Of a DNA stretch of 64,000 nucleotides, positions 33,395 through 41,694 are shown piece by piece. The stretch is from Litorivicinus sp. Lineage in GTDB: Bacteria > Pseudomonadota > Gammaproteobacteria > Pseudomonadales > Litorivicinaceae. The notes beneath the pieces are model-generated. The model was given only the letters and a program-made list of their open reading frames with translations. It was not told where the DNA came from and made no database searches. The translations under genes and the position numbers were made by a program. The stretch covers positions 310,001 to 374,000 of the forward strand of contig JAGYKJ010000007.1 in assembly GCA_018401755.1 (NCBI GenBank). The letters run 5' to 3'. Every line of letters starts with the position of its first letter. Within the stretch, counting starts at the first letter, position 1.

Positions 33395-33954
33395 TCTCAT
33401 GGCGTTTGAAAGCGGCCGCCTGCGCGGCCGTTTTCATTTCCATCGGGGTATTTGCAGCAACGGACTTCTTTGATCCGGCCTCGGGGTTACGAATTCATCA
33501 TTATACTGATCCAGTGCCTGATTCAGTCCCGGGTGGTGTCACCCTGAATACAGCGGAATTGGCTGTGTTGATTAAACAGGAATCTGTGATTTTGATTGAT
33601 GTGCTGTCGATTAATGATGTGCGCTACGACGAACTCGACGGGAGCTGGCCGGATTACCCAGCCCGTGAAAATATTCCCGGCAGTTTGTGGCTCCCGAATG
33701 TGGGGTATGGGCAGCCTGCAGACGATATGCAGACGTATTTCGTGTCCTCAGTTAACGCGGCAGCGGATGGTCAGCGCGATACACCGATTGTCGTATATTG
33801 CGTGTCAAGTTGCTGGATGGGATGGAATGCGGTGCAGCATTTGTCTCGCGCTGGGTTCACGCGGCTGTATTGGTATCCGGATGGAACCGATGGCTGGCTG
33901 ACTGCTGGGTATCCGGTGTCACCGTCCGAGCCTGTTCCTGTTGAAATCGACTAA
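33391..33954 (+). CDS. rhodanese-like protein with CxxxCW motif
   Basis: An exported rhodanese-fold protein of 187 residues with a signal peptide (first about 22 residues). The hallmark is [16 protein letters not shown] followed by [12 protein letters not shown], which places it in the 'PQQ-dependent catabolism-associated CXXCW' family. It begins with a GTG overlapping the cytochrome stop. Members are found with PQQ alcohol or sugar dehydrogenases and c-type cytochromes; the first Cys sits where rhodaneses carry the sulfur-accepting Cys, so a sulfur-transfer role beside sox is possible. Confidence 0.85.
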   Translation: MISWRLKAAACAAVFISIGVFAATDFFDPASGLRIHHYTDPVPDSVPGGVTLNTAELAVLIKQESVILIDVLSINDVRYDELDGSWPDYPARENIPGSLWLPNVGYGQPADDMQTYFVSSVNAAADGQRDTPIVVYCVSSCWMGWNAVQHLSRAGFTRLYWYPDGTDGWLTAGYPVSPSEPVPVEID

Positions 33955-33964
33955 CGGAGTATTT

Positions 33965-35215
33965 ATGCAAAGCTTTGTCTCGATGGAAGAAGCCTTTGGT
34001 CTAATCGGCGACGTGGTCCAAGATCGGTTGACGCTGATTGAACAGGTGACTCTGTCTGATGCGGTCAATCGGTATGTGGCTGAACCGGTAGTGGCACAAC
34101 TATCGATTCCACCACACACGAATTCGGCCCGCGATGGGTTCGCGTTGTCCACGGAGCAGTCATTGCGAGCCAGTCGTGGTGAGGTGATCCCCATCGCGAT
34201 GGAGATTCGTGCAGGTGACAGTCCGGATCAGTTACCTGCCGATGATTCCGCAGGCTGTGTGCAAATTATGACGGGAGCGCCTGTCCCACCATGGGCAACT
34301 CATATTGCCATGGTCGAAGATACCGAGCAGCTGTCAGCGGGTATTCGTGTGGCGAGATTATCGCCTGAAGGGATGTGGATTCGTCATGTTGGCTCGGACA
34401 TTCGTGCGGGAGAAGCGATTCTTGCACCTGGTCGTCGGGTCTTGCCTGAGCATATCCAAGCCCTCGCATCGAGTGGGGTAACACGGGTGTCGGTACACCG
34501 ATTACCTAAGGTTGCAGTCTGCTCGACCGGGGAAGAGTTGGTCCAGCTCGATGCAGGAACTCCCGGACCTGGTCAGATTTATGATTCGAATCGTCCGTTT
34601 ATGGCTGCCATGCTCACCAACTTTGGGTGCGATCTAGTTGTTAATCAACACGTTGGCGATTCGTTGGAGGAAATGACCGGATATATCAAAGATGCCATGG
34701 CTGCTGAGGCTGATTTAGTGGTTTCCAGTGGTGCTGTCTCAATGGGTAATTACGATTTCGTAAAGCCTGCACTCGAGGCAATCGGTGCGGAGTTGATCTT
34801 TCACAAAGTGACGCAAAAGCCTGGTAAGCCGCTGTTGTTTGCTCGGTTGCCGAATGGTGCGTTGTATTTCGGGTTGCCCGGTAATCCGGTATCGACAGTG
34901 GTCAATTGCCGTTTTTATGTGCATTACGCGCTGACTGGGATGCAGCAGCGTCCGCCTGAGAGCCCGTTGAAATTACGTTTGGCACATGATTTTGAGAAAC
35001 AACAAGGTCAGGCGCTTTTTCTGAAAGCGATCGTACGCAGGGGAAAAGGTGGTGCCATGGTCGAGGCCCTTGATGGCCAGGAATCCTTTGAGACTGCCCC
35101 TTTATTGAAGATGAATGGCTGGATTGTACTCAGTGAGCATGTGGGCAGTATGTCGGCCGGCGACCTGGTGTCGTTCTTTCCAGCGAGCCCACGAGGCCTA
35201 CCCGATATATTTTGA
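33965..35215 (+). CDS. moeA: molybdopterin molybdenumtransferase MoeA
   Basis: Inserts molybdenum into molybdopterin-AMP; 416 residues. The MoeA N-terminus (SMEEAFGLI...LSDAVNRYVAEPVVA) and NSARDGFAL are seen. The nucleotide-binding motif TGEELVQLDAGTPGPGQIYDSN and the SGAVSMGNYDFVKPAL segment are typical. GLPGNPVSTVVN is near residue 305. The start is the ATG at 33965 after CGGAGT. It begins the Moco gene block. Confidence 0.94.
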   Translation: MQSFVSMEEAFGLIGDVVQDRLTLIEQVTLSDAVNRYVAEPVVAQLSIPPHTNSARDGFALSTEQSLRASRGEVIPIAMEIRAGDSPDQLPADDSAGCVQIMTGAPVPPWATHIAMVEDTEQLSAGIRVARLSPEGMWIRHVGSDIRAGEAILAPGRRVLPEHIQALASSGVTRVSVHRLPKVAVCSTGEELVQLDAGTPGPGQIYDSNRPFMAAMLTNFGCDLVVNQHVGDSLEEMTGYIKDAMAAEADLVVSSGAVSMGNYDFVKPALEAIGAELIFHKVTQKPGKPLLFARLPNGALYFGLPGNPVSTVVNCRFYVHYALTGMQQRPPESPLKLRLAHDFEKQQGQALFLKAIVRRGKGGAMVEALDGQESFETAPLLKMNGWIVLSEHVGSMSAGDLVSFFPASPRGLPDIF

Positions 35216-35275
35216 CCAACATAACGCTTTATGCGATTCTGAGATGGCAATGTATATAACAAACAGGAGTGGCTT

Positions 35276-36259
35276 GTGTCCCAAGACAGAATCCTAATGG
35301 ACCGCTTTGGTAGGACGTTTCCGTACTTGCGACTTTCGATCACGGATGTCTGCAACTTTAAGTGCTCGTACTGTCTTCCCGACGGATATCAAGGGGATCC
35401 AGATGGATTTCTTGGTGTGGACGAGATTCGTCGATTGGTTCGGGTATTTGCCCAGCTTGGGACGAAAAAAATCCGGCTGACAGGCGGAGAACCAACCCTC
35501 CGTAAGGATTTTCTCGAGATCGCCGAGGTGGTCTCCAGTACGCCTGGCATTGAAACGGTCGCCATGACTACCAACGGCTACAAGCTCCCTGAACGGGCGC
35601 AGTCATTCTTTGATGCAGGGGTGAATGCCATCAATGTGTCAATTGATGGGTTAACCCCAGAAAAATTTCACCTAATCACCGGCAAGAATCGCTTTGAAGA
35701 AGTGATGGAAGGGTTGCGGTTGTGTCAACAAATCGGGTTCAAGCCGGTGAAAGTCAACGCAGTTCTGCTCAAGGATCTGAATCATACCGAATTGGATGCC
35801 TTTATTGCTTGGGCGTCGACTGGCGTCAATTTACGATTTATTGAATTGATGGAAACCGGTGAAAATCGTGAGTATTTCGATGCACATCATATTTCCGGAC
35901 AGGTGTTGGTAGACCAGTTGGAGCATGATGGTTGGATTGAAGCGCCAAGGGAAGCCTGGGCAGGCCCCGCTCGTGTATGGAAACATCCCAGTCATGGTGG
36001 GAGTGTCGGTTTGATTGCGCCATATTCTAAGGATTTCTGCACGACCTGTAACCGGTTACGCGTGTCGGCGAGGGGTGGATTGCATCTATGTTTATTCGGT
36101 GAGGGTGGACATGACTTACGGCCATGGTTGCAACGCGACAGTGATGCAGATCGTCTGAAAGAAGAAATATGCCAGTTGCTGGATCTCAAGGTCGCGGGTC
36201 ATGGGCTTCATCAACATAATACCGGGGCAACCCCGCATTTTGCGTCGATTGGAGGATAA
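35276..36259 (+). CDS. moaA: GTP 3',8-cyclase MoaA
   Basis: The radical SAM enzyme for the first step of molybdenum cofactor synthesis, 327 residues. The SAM cluster motif is CNFKCSYC (about residues 27-34). The second Fe-S cluster uses FCTTCNRLR plus LCLF near residue 275. The C-terminus ends in the needed Gly-Gly (ASIGG). The start is GTG at 35276. It is 2 bases before moaCB. Confidence 0.95.
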   Translation: MSQDRILMDRFGRTFPYLRLSITDVCNFKCSYCLPDGYQGDPDGFLGVDEIRRLVRVFAQLGTKKIRLTGGEPTLRKDFLEIAEVVSSTPGIETVAMTTNGYKLPERAQSFFDAGVNAINVSIDGLTPEKFHLITGKNRFEEVMEGLRLCQQIGFKPVKVNAVLLKDLNHTELDAFIAWASTGVNLRFIELMETGENREYFDAHHISGQVLVDQLEHDGWIEAPREAWAGPARVWKHPSHGGSVGLIAPYSKDFCTTCNRLRVSARGGLHLCLFGEGGHDLRPWLQRDSDADRLKEEICQLLDLKVAGHGLHQHNTGATPHFASIGG

Positions 36260-36261
36260 GC

Positions 36262-37269
36262 GTGCCTACCGAATTGGTGTCTAATTTTGCGATGATTGAT
36301 GTGGGCGGGAAGCGCGTGACCACGCGCCGCGCTGTTGCCGCAGGGACGATTCGTCTCGGTCCGGCAGCCTATGCCAAGGTTGCCTCGAAAACCCTCCCCA
36401 AAGGGGATTGTTTTCCGATGGCAGAGATTGCCGGTGTGATGGGTGCAAAAGGGGCATCCGCTTTGCTTCCGATGTGCCATCCTCTGCCGCTGGATCAGGT
36501 ACTTGTGCGTTTTGAGATGGATGCCGATGCGCGCGCCGTTCGCGCGTTTTGCGAGGCGGCCACAGACGCCAAGACCGGTGTGGAAATGGAGGCCCTTGCC
36601 GGTGTGAATGCCGCCCTATTGTGTATTTGGGACCTTTGCAAAGGCACAGATCCCGTACTTGAAATTACCGATGTTGCATTATTGACCAAGACTGGTGGCA
36701 AGAGCGGCGTGTGGATCAATCCAGAGCAGCCGATTCCAGACTGGGTCCTGCAACAATTGCCATCATCGACTCCCTTGGTTGATCGGAAAATTGCAGTGTT
36801 GGTGATGAGTGATCGGGCATCTCAAGGAGAATATGAGGATGAATCAGGGCAGTATTTGGTAAATGCCATGACTGCACAAGGCGCCGATGTGTGTGCTTAT
36901 CGTGTGATTCCAGATGAGTTCGCGCAAATCCAAGAGGCCATCCAAGCGATATCAGAGACGCATGATCCTCATGTGATTTTGTGCACGGGCGGAACCGGGC
37001 CGGGACCACGCGATGTAACACCGCTGGCGCTACAAACACTCTTGAATCCAGAGCTCCCAGGGCTGGGTGAATGGTTGCGCTCAGAGAGTGCGGTCTATAC
37101 GAAAACTGCATGGTTATCTCGAATGGGCGGTGGACTTGTCGGGCGTGCGTTATTGATTACCCTGCCGGGGAGCTTGCAGGCGGTGAAGGAATGTGTCGGT
37201 ATTTTCATAGAAGGATTGCCCAAGGCCATTGTGATGATTGAAAAACAGGGGCGGAAGGGCCGACTGTAA
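36262..37269 (+). CDS. moaCB: fused MoaC-MoaB molybdenum cofactor protein
   Basis: A fusion of 335 residues. Residues about 1-160 are MoaC, which with MoaA makes cyclic pyranopterin: MCHPLPLDQV, TGVEMEALAGVNAALL and YDLCK-type IWDLCKGTDP are seen. Residues about 172-335 are MoaB/MogA, which adenylylates molybdopterin: VLVMSDRASQGEYED, CTGGTGPGPRDVTP and LPGSLQAVKE. The linker is Pro/Ser-rich (QQLPSSTPLVD). The start is GTG. Such fusions are known but less common than separate genes; it is continuous, with no sign of a frameshift. Confidence 0.93.
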   Translation: MPTELVSNFAMIDVGGKRVTTRRAVAAGTIRLGPAAYAKVASKTLPKGDCFPMAEIAGVMGAKGASALLPMCHPLPLDQVLVRFEMDADARAVRAFCEAATDAKTGVEMEALAGVNAALLCIWDLCKGTDPVLEITDVALLTKTGGKSGVWINPEQPIPDWVLQQLPSSTPLVDRKIAVLVMSDRASQGEYEDESGQYLVNAMTAQGADVCAYRVIPDEFAQIQEAIQAISETHDPHVILCTGGTGPGPRDVTPLALQTLLNPELPGLGEWLRSESAVYTKTAWLSRMGGGLVGRALLITLPGSLQAVKECVGIFIEGLPKAIVMIEKQGRKGRL

Positions 37270-37520
37270 TGCAGATCAGGGTGATGGCATTGGGTGTATT
37301 TCGGACAGTGGCTGCGGAGTTTGTTGTGGATATCCGTGACAACGCCTGTGTTCGCGATGTGCGCGAGGCGCTTGAATCCCGGCTCTCTGTCGAATCCCCC
37401 GGGATGCTGGACACCTTGGCAAGGTCTGCGTTTGCGCAAGATGATATGGTCTTAAAGGACAGTGATCCGTTGATTGAGGTCGATTGCTTATCCATTTTGC
37501 CTCCGGTGGCAGGTGGCTAG
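37269..37520 (+). CDS. moaD: molybdopterin synthase small subunit MoaD
   Basis: A ubiquitin-like sulfur carrier of 83 residues ending PPVAGG; the terminal Gly-Gly is thiocarboxylated. The opening IRVMALGVFRTVA fits. Its ATG overlaps the moaCB stop by one base and its stop abuts moaE. Confidence 0.93.
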   Translation: MQIRVMALGVFRTVAAEFVVDIRDNACVRDVREALESRLSVESPGMLDTLARSAFAQDDMVLKDSDPLIEVDCLSILPPVAGG

Positions 37521-37973
37521 ATGCGGATCACGCAATCAGAGGCCGGTTGGTTCTGTGGTTTAGTCGATGGTCCCTGTCCGACCGATCAGTGGTTAGTTCA
37601 TGTCGAAGATCCTGGGCATGGCGCGATCAATACGTTCTATGGGGTGGTGCGTAATCATAATGAGGGTCAAGCCGCTGCGTCAGTGGATTACGACGTGCAT
37701 GAAGGTTTGGCGTTGAAATCACTTGCCGCGTTATGTACTGAGATTGTTGCCTCGTTACCGGTCCGTTTATACGTGATTCATTCCTGTGGAATGGTGGCGG
37801 TTGGGGAAGCCAGCGTAGTAATCGCGGCCAGTTCTGCGCATCGAGCAGAAGCCTTTGAGGCAACCCGGCGATGCATCGATCAGTTAAAAATCCGGGTTCC
37901 GATCTGGAAGCGAGAAATTGCGCCTGATCAGAGCGATCGCTGGTTGGATGGACACACTATCCGCGTAGATTGA
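37521..37973 (+). CDS. moaE: molybdopterin synthase large subunit MoaE
   Basis: The catalytic subunit that transfers sulfur from MoaD to make molybdopterin, 150 residues. Motifs are GAINTFYGVVRNHNEG (about residue 34), YDVHEGLA, HSCGMVAVGEASVVIAASS and the C-terminal Lys-rich PIWKREIA. It directly follows moaD. Confidence 0.94.
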   Translation: MRITQSEAGWFCGLVDGPCPTDQWLVHVEDPGHGAINTFYGVVRNHNEGQAAASVDYDVHEGLALKSLAALCTEIVASLPVRLYVIHSCGMVAVGEASVVIAASSAHRAEAFEATRRCIDQLKIRVPIWKREIAPDQSDRWLDGHTIRVD

Positions 37974-37985
37974 GGCGGGAGATAC

Positions 37986-38399
37986 ATGGATACATCTGCT
38001 TTTCAGATACATCCGCAATTGGCGCAAACGAGTTATCCGTTAGCCTCATTGGCCTACAGCGAGCTTCGTTTAGTGGATGATGCGCGATACCCGTGGATCT
38101 TAGTCATACCAAGAGTGCCAGATGCCGTCGAGTTAATTGACCTACCTCCGGAAGTTCGCACGCCGGTCGGTATCGAGATCGACCATGTCTGCCGCGTTCT
38201 GAGAGATGTGTTTGCACCCTATAAGCTCAATGTCGCTGCGCTTGGTAACCAAGTGAGACAACTCCATGTCCATGTCATTGCGCGGTATGTGGATGATCCT
38301 GCCTGGCCGAATCCGGTGTGGGGCGTAGGCTCATCAGAGCCATATCCTGAGGACGCTCTGGCGAGCCGTCTTCGGCTGTTATCTGCTGCTTTTCAGTAA
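37986..38399 (+). CDS. HIT family protein
   Basis: A nucleotide-binding histidine-triad-like protein of 137 residues. The motif is QLHVHVIARY: two of the three triad His are clear, the third position is Ile/Ala. The start region FQIHPQLAQTSYPLASLAY and the ending AWPNPVWG are recurrent in a small HIT subgroup of gammaproteobacteria. It follows the Moco genes by 12 bases. Its last 125 bases overlap the convergent LysR gene. Confidence 0.87.
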   Translation: MDTSAFQIHPQLAQTSYPLASLAYSELRLVDDARYPWILVIPRVPDAVELIDLPPEVRTPVGIEIDHVCRVLRDVFAPYKLNVAALGNQVRQLHVHVIARYVDDPAWPNPVWGVGSSEPYPEDALASRLRLLSAAFQ

Positions 38400-39273
38400 T
38401 TGGTCCGAAGAATAAATCACCTGGCTGATGTTGGATTAAGTAGGTGCGGAGCGCACGATGCCGGGCAGATTGTGCATAGGCATGCCTGAGGACAAAGAAG
38501 ACCCCGTAGATCGTGGAGTCAGGGACCCCGAGTCCTGACAGTTTTTTTAACCGAGAGTCTGCATTTCCGACAGACTCAGGCAACCATCCGAATCCGAGGT
38601 TACAGGCGATCGCATCATGCACACTTTGCAGCGATTGACAGGGCACTTCGGTTCGGTGTGCGAAGCCGAGTCGATCGAGATTAGGGCCGTAGATCCAGCG
38701 ATAAGGGGTTCCACAGATCACTTGGCTGGTGGTTCGGGATCCCTCATAGAGAACCCAGCGGATCGTTCCGCAGGGCGTAATGATGTCGTCATGCAGCGCA
38801 TCGGGTAGCTCACTGAGATTGGTCGATGGGGTGGTGAAAATGCCACACTCTGGGATTACCTCAGTGATCTGGTGTTCTGTATTCATTAAGACGGTCACGC
38901 TGGGGTGGTGTTGCATAAATTCACCAAACCGTCCAACCAATCCAGGAAAGTGAATGCCTTGCGCGCAGGTGACTGAAATAGCGCCGTCTAATTGCTGGCG
39001 ATAGGTGTCGATGCCGACGATGACGGAATCGAGGCGATCGGCAAGCTCATCTAACTCACACAGAAGTGATTCGACGATCGGATTGACGTTGAGTCCGTTT
39101 GGGCTGAGTTCAAATAAGCGGAACCCAAGATGCTCTTCAAGATCCGCGATACGCCGCGATACTGTGCTATGAACGAGACCAAGATGGCTGGCTGCTTTTC
39201 GAATACCACCTTGTCGACAGACGGCATGTGCGACCTGGAGGTGTCGCCAGTTGGGAGGGGACATGAAATTCAT
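38275..39273 (-). CDS. LysR-type transcriptional regulator with extended C-terminus
   Basis: A regulator of 332 residues. The N-terminal HTH is clear (NWRHLQVAHAVCRQGGIRKA, then HSTVSRRIADLEEHLGFRLF, about residues 8-65). The effector domain follows and should end near residue 290. The remaining 40 or so residues are the antisense of the HIT gene and low in family character, so the original stop was probably lost. It faces gltA's terminator side; its target genes are unknown. Confidence 0.84.
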   Translation of the reverse strand: MNFMSPPNWRHLQVAHAVCRQGGIRKAASHLGLVHSTVSRRIADLEEHLGFRLFELSPNGLNVNPIVESLLCELDELADRLDSVIVGIDTYRQQLDGAISVTCAQGIHFPGLVGRFGEFMQHHPSVTVLMNTEHQITEVIPECGIFTTPSTNLSELPDALHDDIITPCGTIRWVLYEGSRTTSQVICGTPYRWIYGPNLDRLGFAHRTEVPCQSLQSVHDAIACNLGFGWLPESVGNADSRLKKLSGLGVPDSTIYGVFFVLRHAYAQSARHRALRTYLIQHQPGDLFFGPITEKQQITAEDGSPERPQDMALMSLRPTPDSARQDHPHTAQ

Positions 39274-39430
39274 CCTTGAAAACGATTTCCATATTTTAAA
39301 AAATCAATCATGACAAGTTAATGACGCGGCATGCGCAGATCCGGGTCGGTACGCAGAATTCAGGGGGTCCTATCTCGACTCGATCGGTCAACTCTGACGC
39401 ACTTGACTAAATTGACAGGCGGGGCTCGCT

Positions 39431-39453
39431 AAAAGCCCGCAAGGCGGGCTTTT
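39431..39453 (-). terminator. intrinsic terminator after gltA
   Basis: AAAAGCCCGC - AAG - GCGGGCTTTT is a 10-bp stem with a 3-base loop and flanking A/T runs, placed 7 bases after the gltA stop on the minus strand. Its form would also work from the plus strand. Confidence 0.88.
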
Positions 39454-39459
39454 AAAGAC

Positions 39460-40734
39460 TCACTTGACAGGGTAGGGCCGTTGCGGCTCCCCGGTGTAGA
39501 GTTGTCGTGGACGTCCAATCTTGTAGGGGCTCGAAATCATTTCATGCCAGTGAGAGATCCAGCCAATCGTGCGGGAGACTGCAAAAATGACAGTAAACAT
39601 GCTGGTGGGAATGCCGATTGCACTCAAGATGATCCCGGAATAAAAGTCGACATTCGGAAACAGCTTTCGCTCGGCAAAATACGGGTCAGAGAGTGCGATC
39701 CGTTCTAATTCCATCGCGACTTTCAGCCGTGGATCGGTGACATTTAGCTCTGCCAAGACTTCATCCGATGACGTTTTCATTACCTTCGCGCGTGGATCGA
39801 AGTTTTTGTAGACACGATGTCCGAACCCCATGAGTTTGAACGGGTCATTTGGATCCTTTGCTTTCTCGATAAATCGCGGAATCTGGTCCACTGTGCCAAT
39901 TTCGTCGAGCATCCGTAACACTGCTTCATTGGCGCCGCCATGTGCAGGTCCCCACAGTGCTGCAATGCCAGCCGAAACACAGGCAAAGGGATTGGCTCCG
40001 GTGGAGCCTGCCAGACGCACCGTCGAGGTTGATGCATTTTGTTCATGGTCCGCATGGAGCAGGAAGATGCGATCCATCGCACGTTCGACTGCAGGGGAGA
40101 CGATATATTCCTCGCAGGGTGTTCCGAACATCATGTATAGAAAATTCGCGGCATAGCCCAGATCGTTTCTTGGATACATGAACGGCTGACCAATTGAATG
40201 CTTAAAGCACATTGCTGCCAGGGTTGGCATTTTCGCCACCAATCGGTGTGCCGCAATCTCGCGATCACGTTGCGAGCGGATATCCATCACATCATGATAG
40301 AACGCACTCAACGCACCCACCGCTCCGCACATCATGGCCATCGGATGCGCATTGTGATGGAAGCCGTCAAAAAAGTGCGCGAGGGACTCGTGCAACATCG
40401 TGTGGCGTGTGATGTTGTAGACAAACTGCTGCTTCTCGTCCGAATTTGGTAGCGTGCCGTACCAGAGTAAATAGCAGGTTTCTAAGTAATCGGAATGTTC
40501 AGCCAGGTCCTCAATTGAGTAGCCTCTATGCAAGAGAACGCCTTTGTCACCGTCGATGAAGGTAATCTTTGACTCTGTTGCTGACGTGGACATAAACCCA
40601 GGGTCATGCGTGAAGTAGCCTTCTTTTAGTAATCCTGCGACATCAATCACATCGGGCCCGATGCTGCCGGAATAGACTGGCAACTCGATCGTTTTTCCCG
40701 TTGGGAGGGTCAAAGTGGCATGTTTGTCTGCCAT
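39460..40734 (-). CDS. gltA: citrate synthase
   Basis: A type II citrate synthase of 424 residues that condenses acetyl-CoA with oxaloacetate. The catalytic His regions are [20 protein letters not shown] with [15 protein letters not shown] (about residue 265) and [15 protein letters not shown] (about 305). The Asp is within the later [19 protein letters not shown]. The N-terminal beta-rich extension is typical of the hexameric gamma type. It is divergent from sdhC across a 226-base promoter region. Confidence 0.96.
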   Translation of the reverse strand: MADKHATLTLPTGKTIELPVYSGSIGPDVIDVAGLLKEGYFTHDPGFMSTSATESKITFIDGDKGVLLHRGYSIEDLAEHSDYLETCYLLWYGTLPNSDEKQQFVYNITRHTMLHESLAHFFDGFHHNAHPMAMMCGAVGALSAFYHDVMDIRSQRDREIAAHRLVAKMPTLAAMCFKHSIGQPFMYPRNDLGYAANFLYMMFGTPCEEYIVSPAVERAMDRIFLLHADHEQNASTSTVRLAGSTGANPFACVSAGIAALWGPAHGGANEAVLRMLDEIGTVDQIPRFIEKAKDPNDPFKLMGFGHRVYKNFDPRAKVMKTSSDEVLAELNVTDPRLKVAMELERIALSDPYFAERKLFPNVDFYSGIILSAIGIPTSMFTVIFAVSRTIGWISHWHEMISSPYKIGRPRQLYTGEPQRPYPVK

Positions 40735-40888
40735 AGGTCGTGGCTCCTTTCTTTGAAAATCCGCAGGTTAAATGTGCTTGCTCATCTAAATTGTGCAGCG
40801 CACGATGCAGCGGATGTGGGGCTCACTATAAACGGGGACCTCAGGGTGTCAATCGGTCATAGTTATTTTAGGCACAAAGGTGAATGCG

Positions 40889-40925
40889 TTACCCTTTGTA
40901 ACGGAATAAGGGTTGGCCCTATAAT
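40889..40925 (+). promoter_or_regulatory. candidate sdh promoter with overlapping dyad
   Basis: TTGTAA (40896-40901) and TATAAT (40920-40925) are 18 bases apart, 41 bases before the sdhC start. The -35 lies within GTTAC-CCTTT-GTAAC (40888-40902), a perfect 5-bp dyad that could be an operator. Confidence 0.55.
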
Positions 40926-40966
40926 GCATTGCCTTCCGGCACCCGTCACTAGAGAGGATCTTGAAC

Positions 40967-41347
40967 ATGGCGTCGTCGACTCAACGACCGGTTAATTTAG
41001 ATTTAACCAGTATTCGGTTTCCCATTACGGCCATCGCTTCCATCCTGCATCGGATTTCAGGTGTGGTGTTGTTTTTTGGTAGCTTCATTGTGCTGGCGTG
41101 GTTGGGGCTGTCTTTGGAAAGCGAAGCGGGCTTCACTGATGCGATCAGATTGCTCGATCACGGTCTATTTGCATTTGTTCTTTGGGGTGTTTTGGCTGCG
41201 CTGGCTTATCATTTTAGCGCTGGCGTCAAGCATTTACTCATGGATATGGGGTTTGGCGAAACCCTAGAGTCCGGTCCGATCTTTGCTAAGGTCTCAATGG
41301 GAATTGCCGCTGTGCTGGTCGTTCTAGCGGGGGTTTGGATATGGTAA
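40967..41347 (+). CDS. sdhC: succinate dehydrogenase cytochrome b556 subunit SdhC
   Basis: A membrane anchor of 126 residues with three helices that binds heme b and quinone with SdhD. The family motif RPVNLDL...RFPITAIASILHRISGV has the conserved Ser/His-Arg. HFSAGVKHLLMD gives the heme-ligand His. I chose the ATG at 40967 because AGAGAGGA is well placed; TTG at 40961 is alternative. The gene overlaps sdhD by 7 bases. Confidence 0.93.
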   Translation: MASSTQRPVNLDLTSIRFPITAIASILHRISGVVLFFGSFIVLAWLGLSLESEAGFTDAIRLLDHGLFAFVLWGVLAALAYHFSAGVKHLLMDMGFGETLESGPIFAKVSMGIAAVLVVLAGVWIW

Positions 41348-41691
41348 CCAGTGTCTTGAACTATGGCCGCAGTGGTGTCCACGATTGGGTCATGCAGCGA
41401 TTTAGTGCACTTGTACTGGCCGCGTACACAGTCGTGATGGTGGGTTGGTTGCTGGTCAATGGTGAGGCCTTAACGTTTGCTCAGTGGCGAGAGTTTATGG
41501 GTCAGACCTGGGTCAGGATCTTCAGTTTGCTCGCTGTTTTATCTTTAGCGGGTCATGCATGGATTGGTTTGTGGACAGTCGCGACCGATTATCTCAAAGT
41601 GAATTGGGTGCGCGTTGCGTTTTTAGCTACGATCGCGGTCTCTTTATTTGTCTATGTGGTATGGGCAATTAGTATCCTCTGGGGGTTTTAA
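41341..41691 (+). CDS. sdhD: succinate dehydrogenase membrane anchor SdhD
   Basis: The second anchor subunit, 116 residues, three helices. SGVHDWVMQRFSALVLAAYT and HAWIGLWTVATDYLK (heme-side His and quinone-site Asp-Tyr) are typical. The ATG at 41341 overlaps the sdhC stop. It is 3 bases before sdhA. Confidence 0.92.
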   Translation: MVTSVLNYGRSGVHDWVMQRFSALVLAAYTVVMVGWLLVNGEALTFAQWREFMGQTWVRIFSLLAVLSLAGHAWIGLWTVATDYLKVNWVRVAFLATIAVSLFVYVVWAISILWGF

Positions 41692-41694
41692 TTC

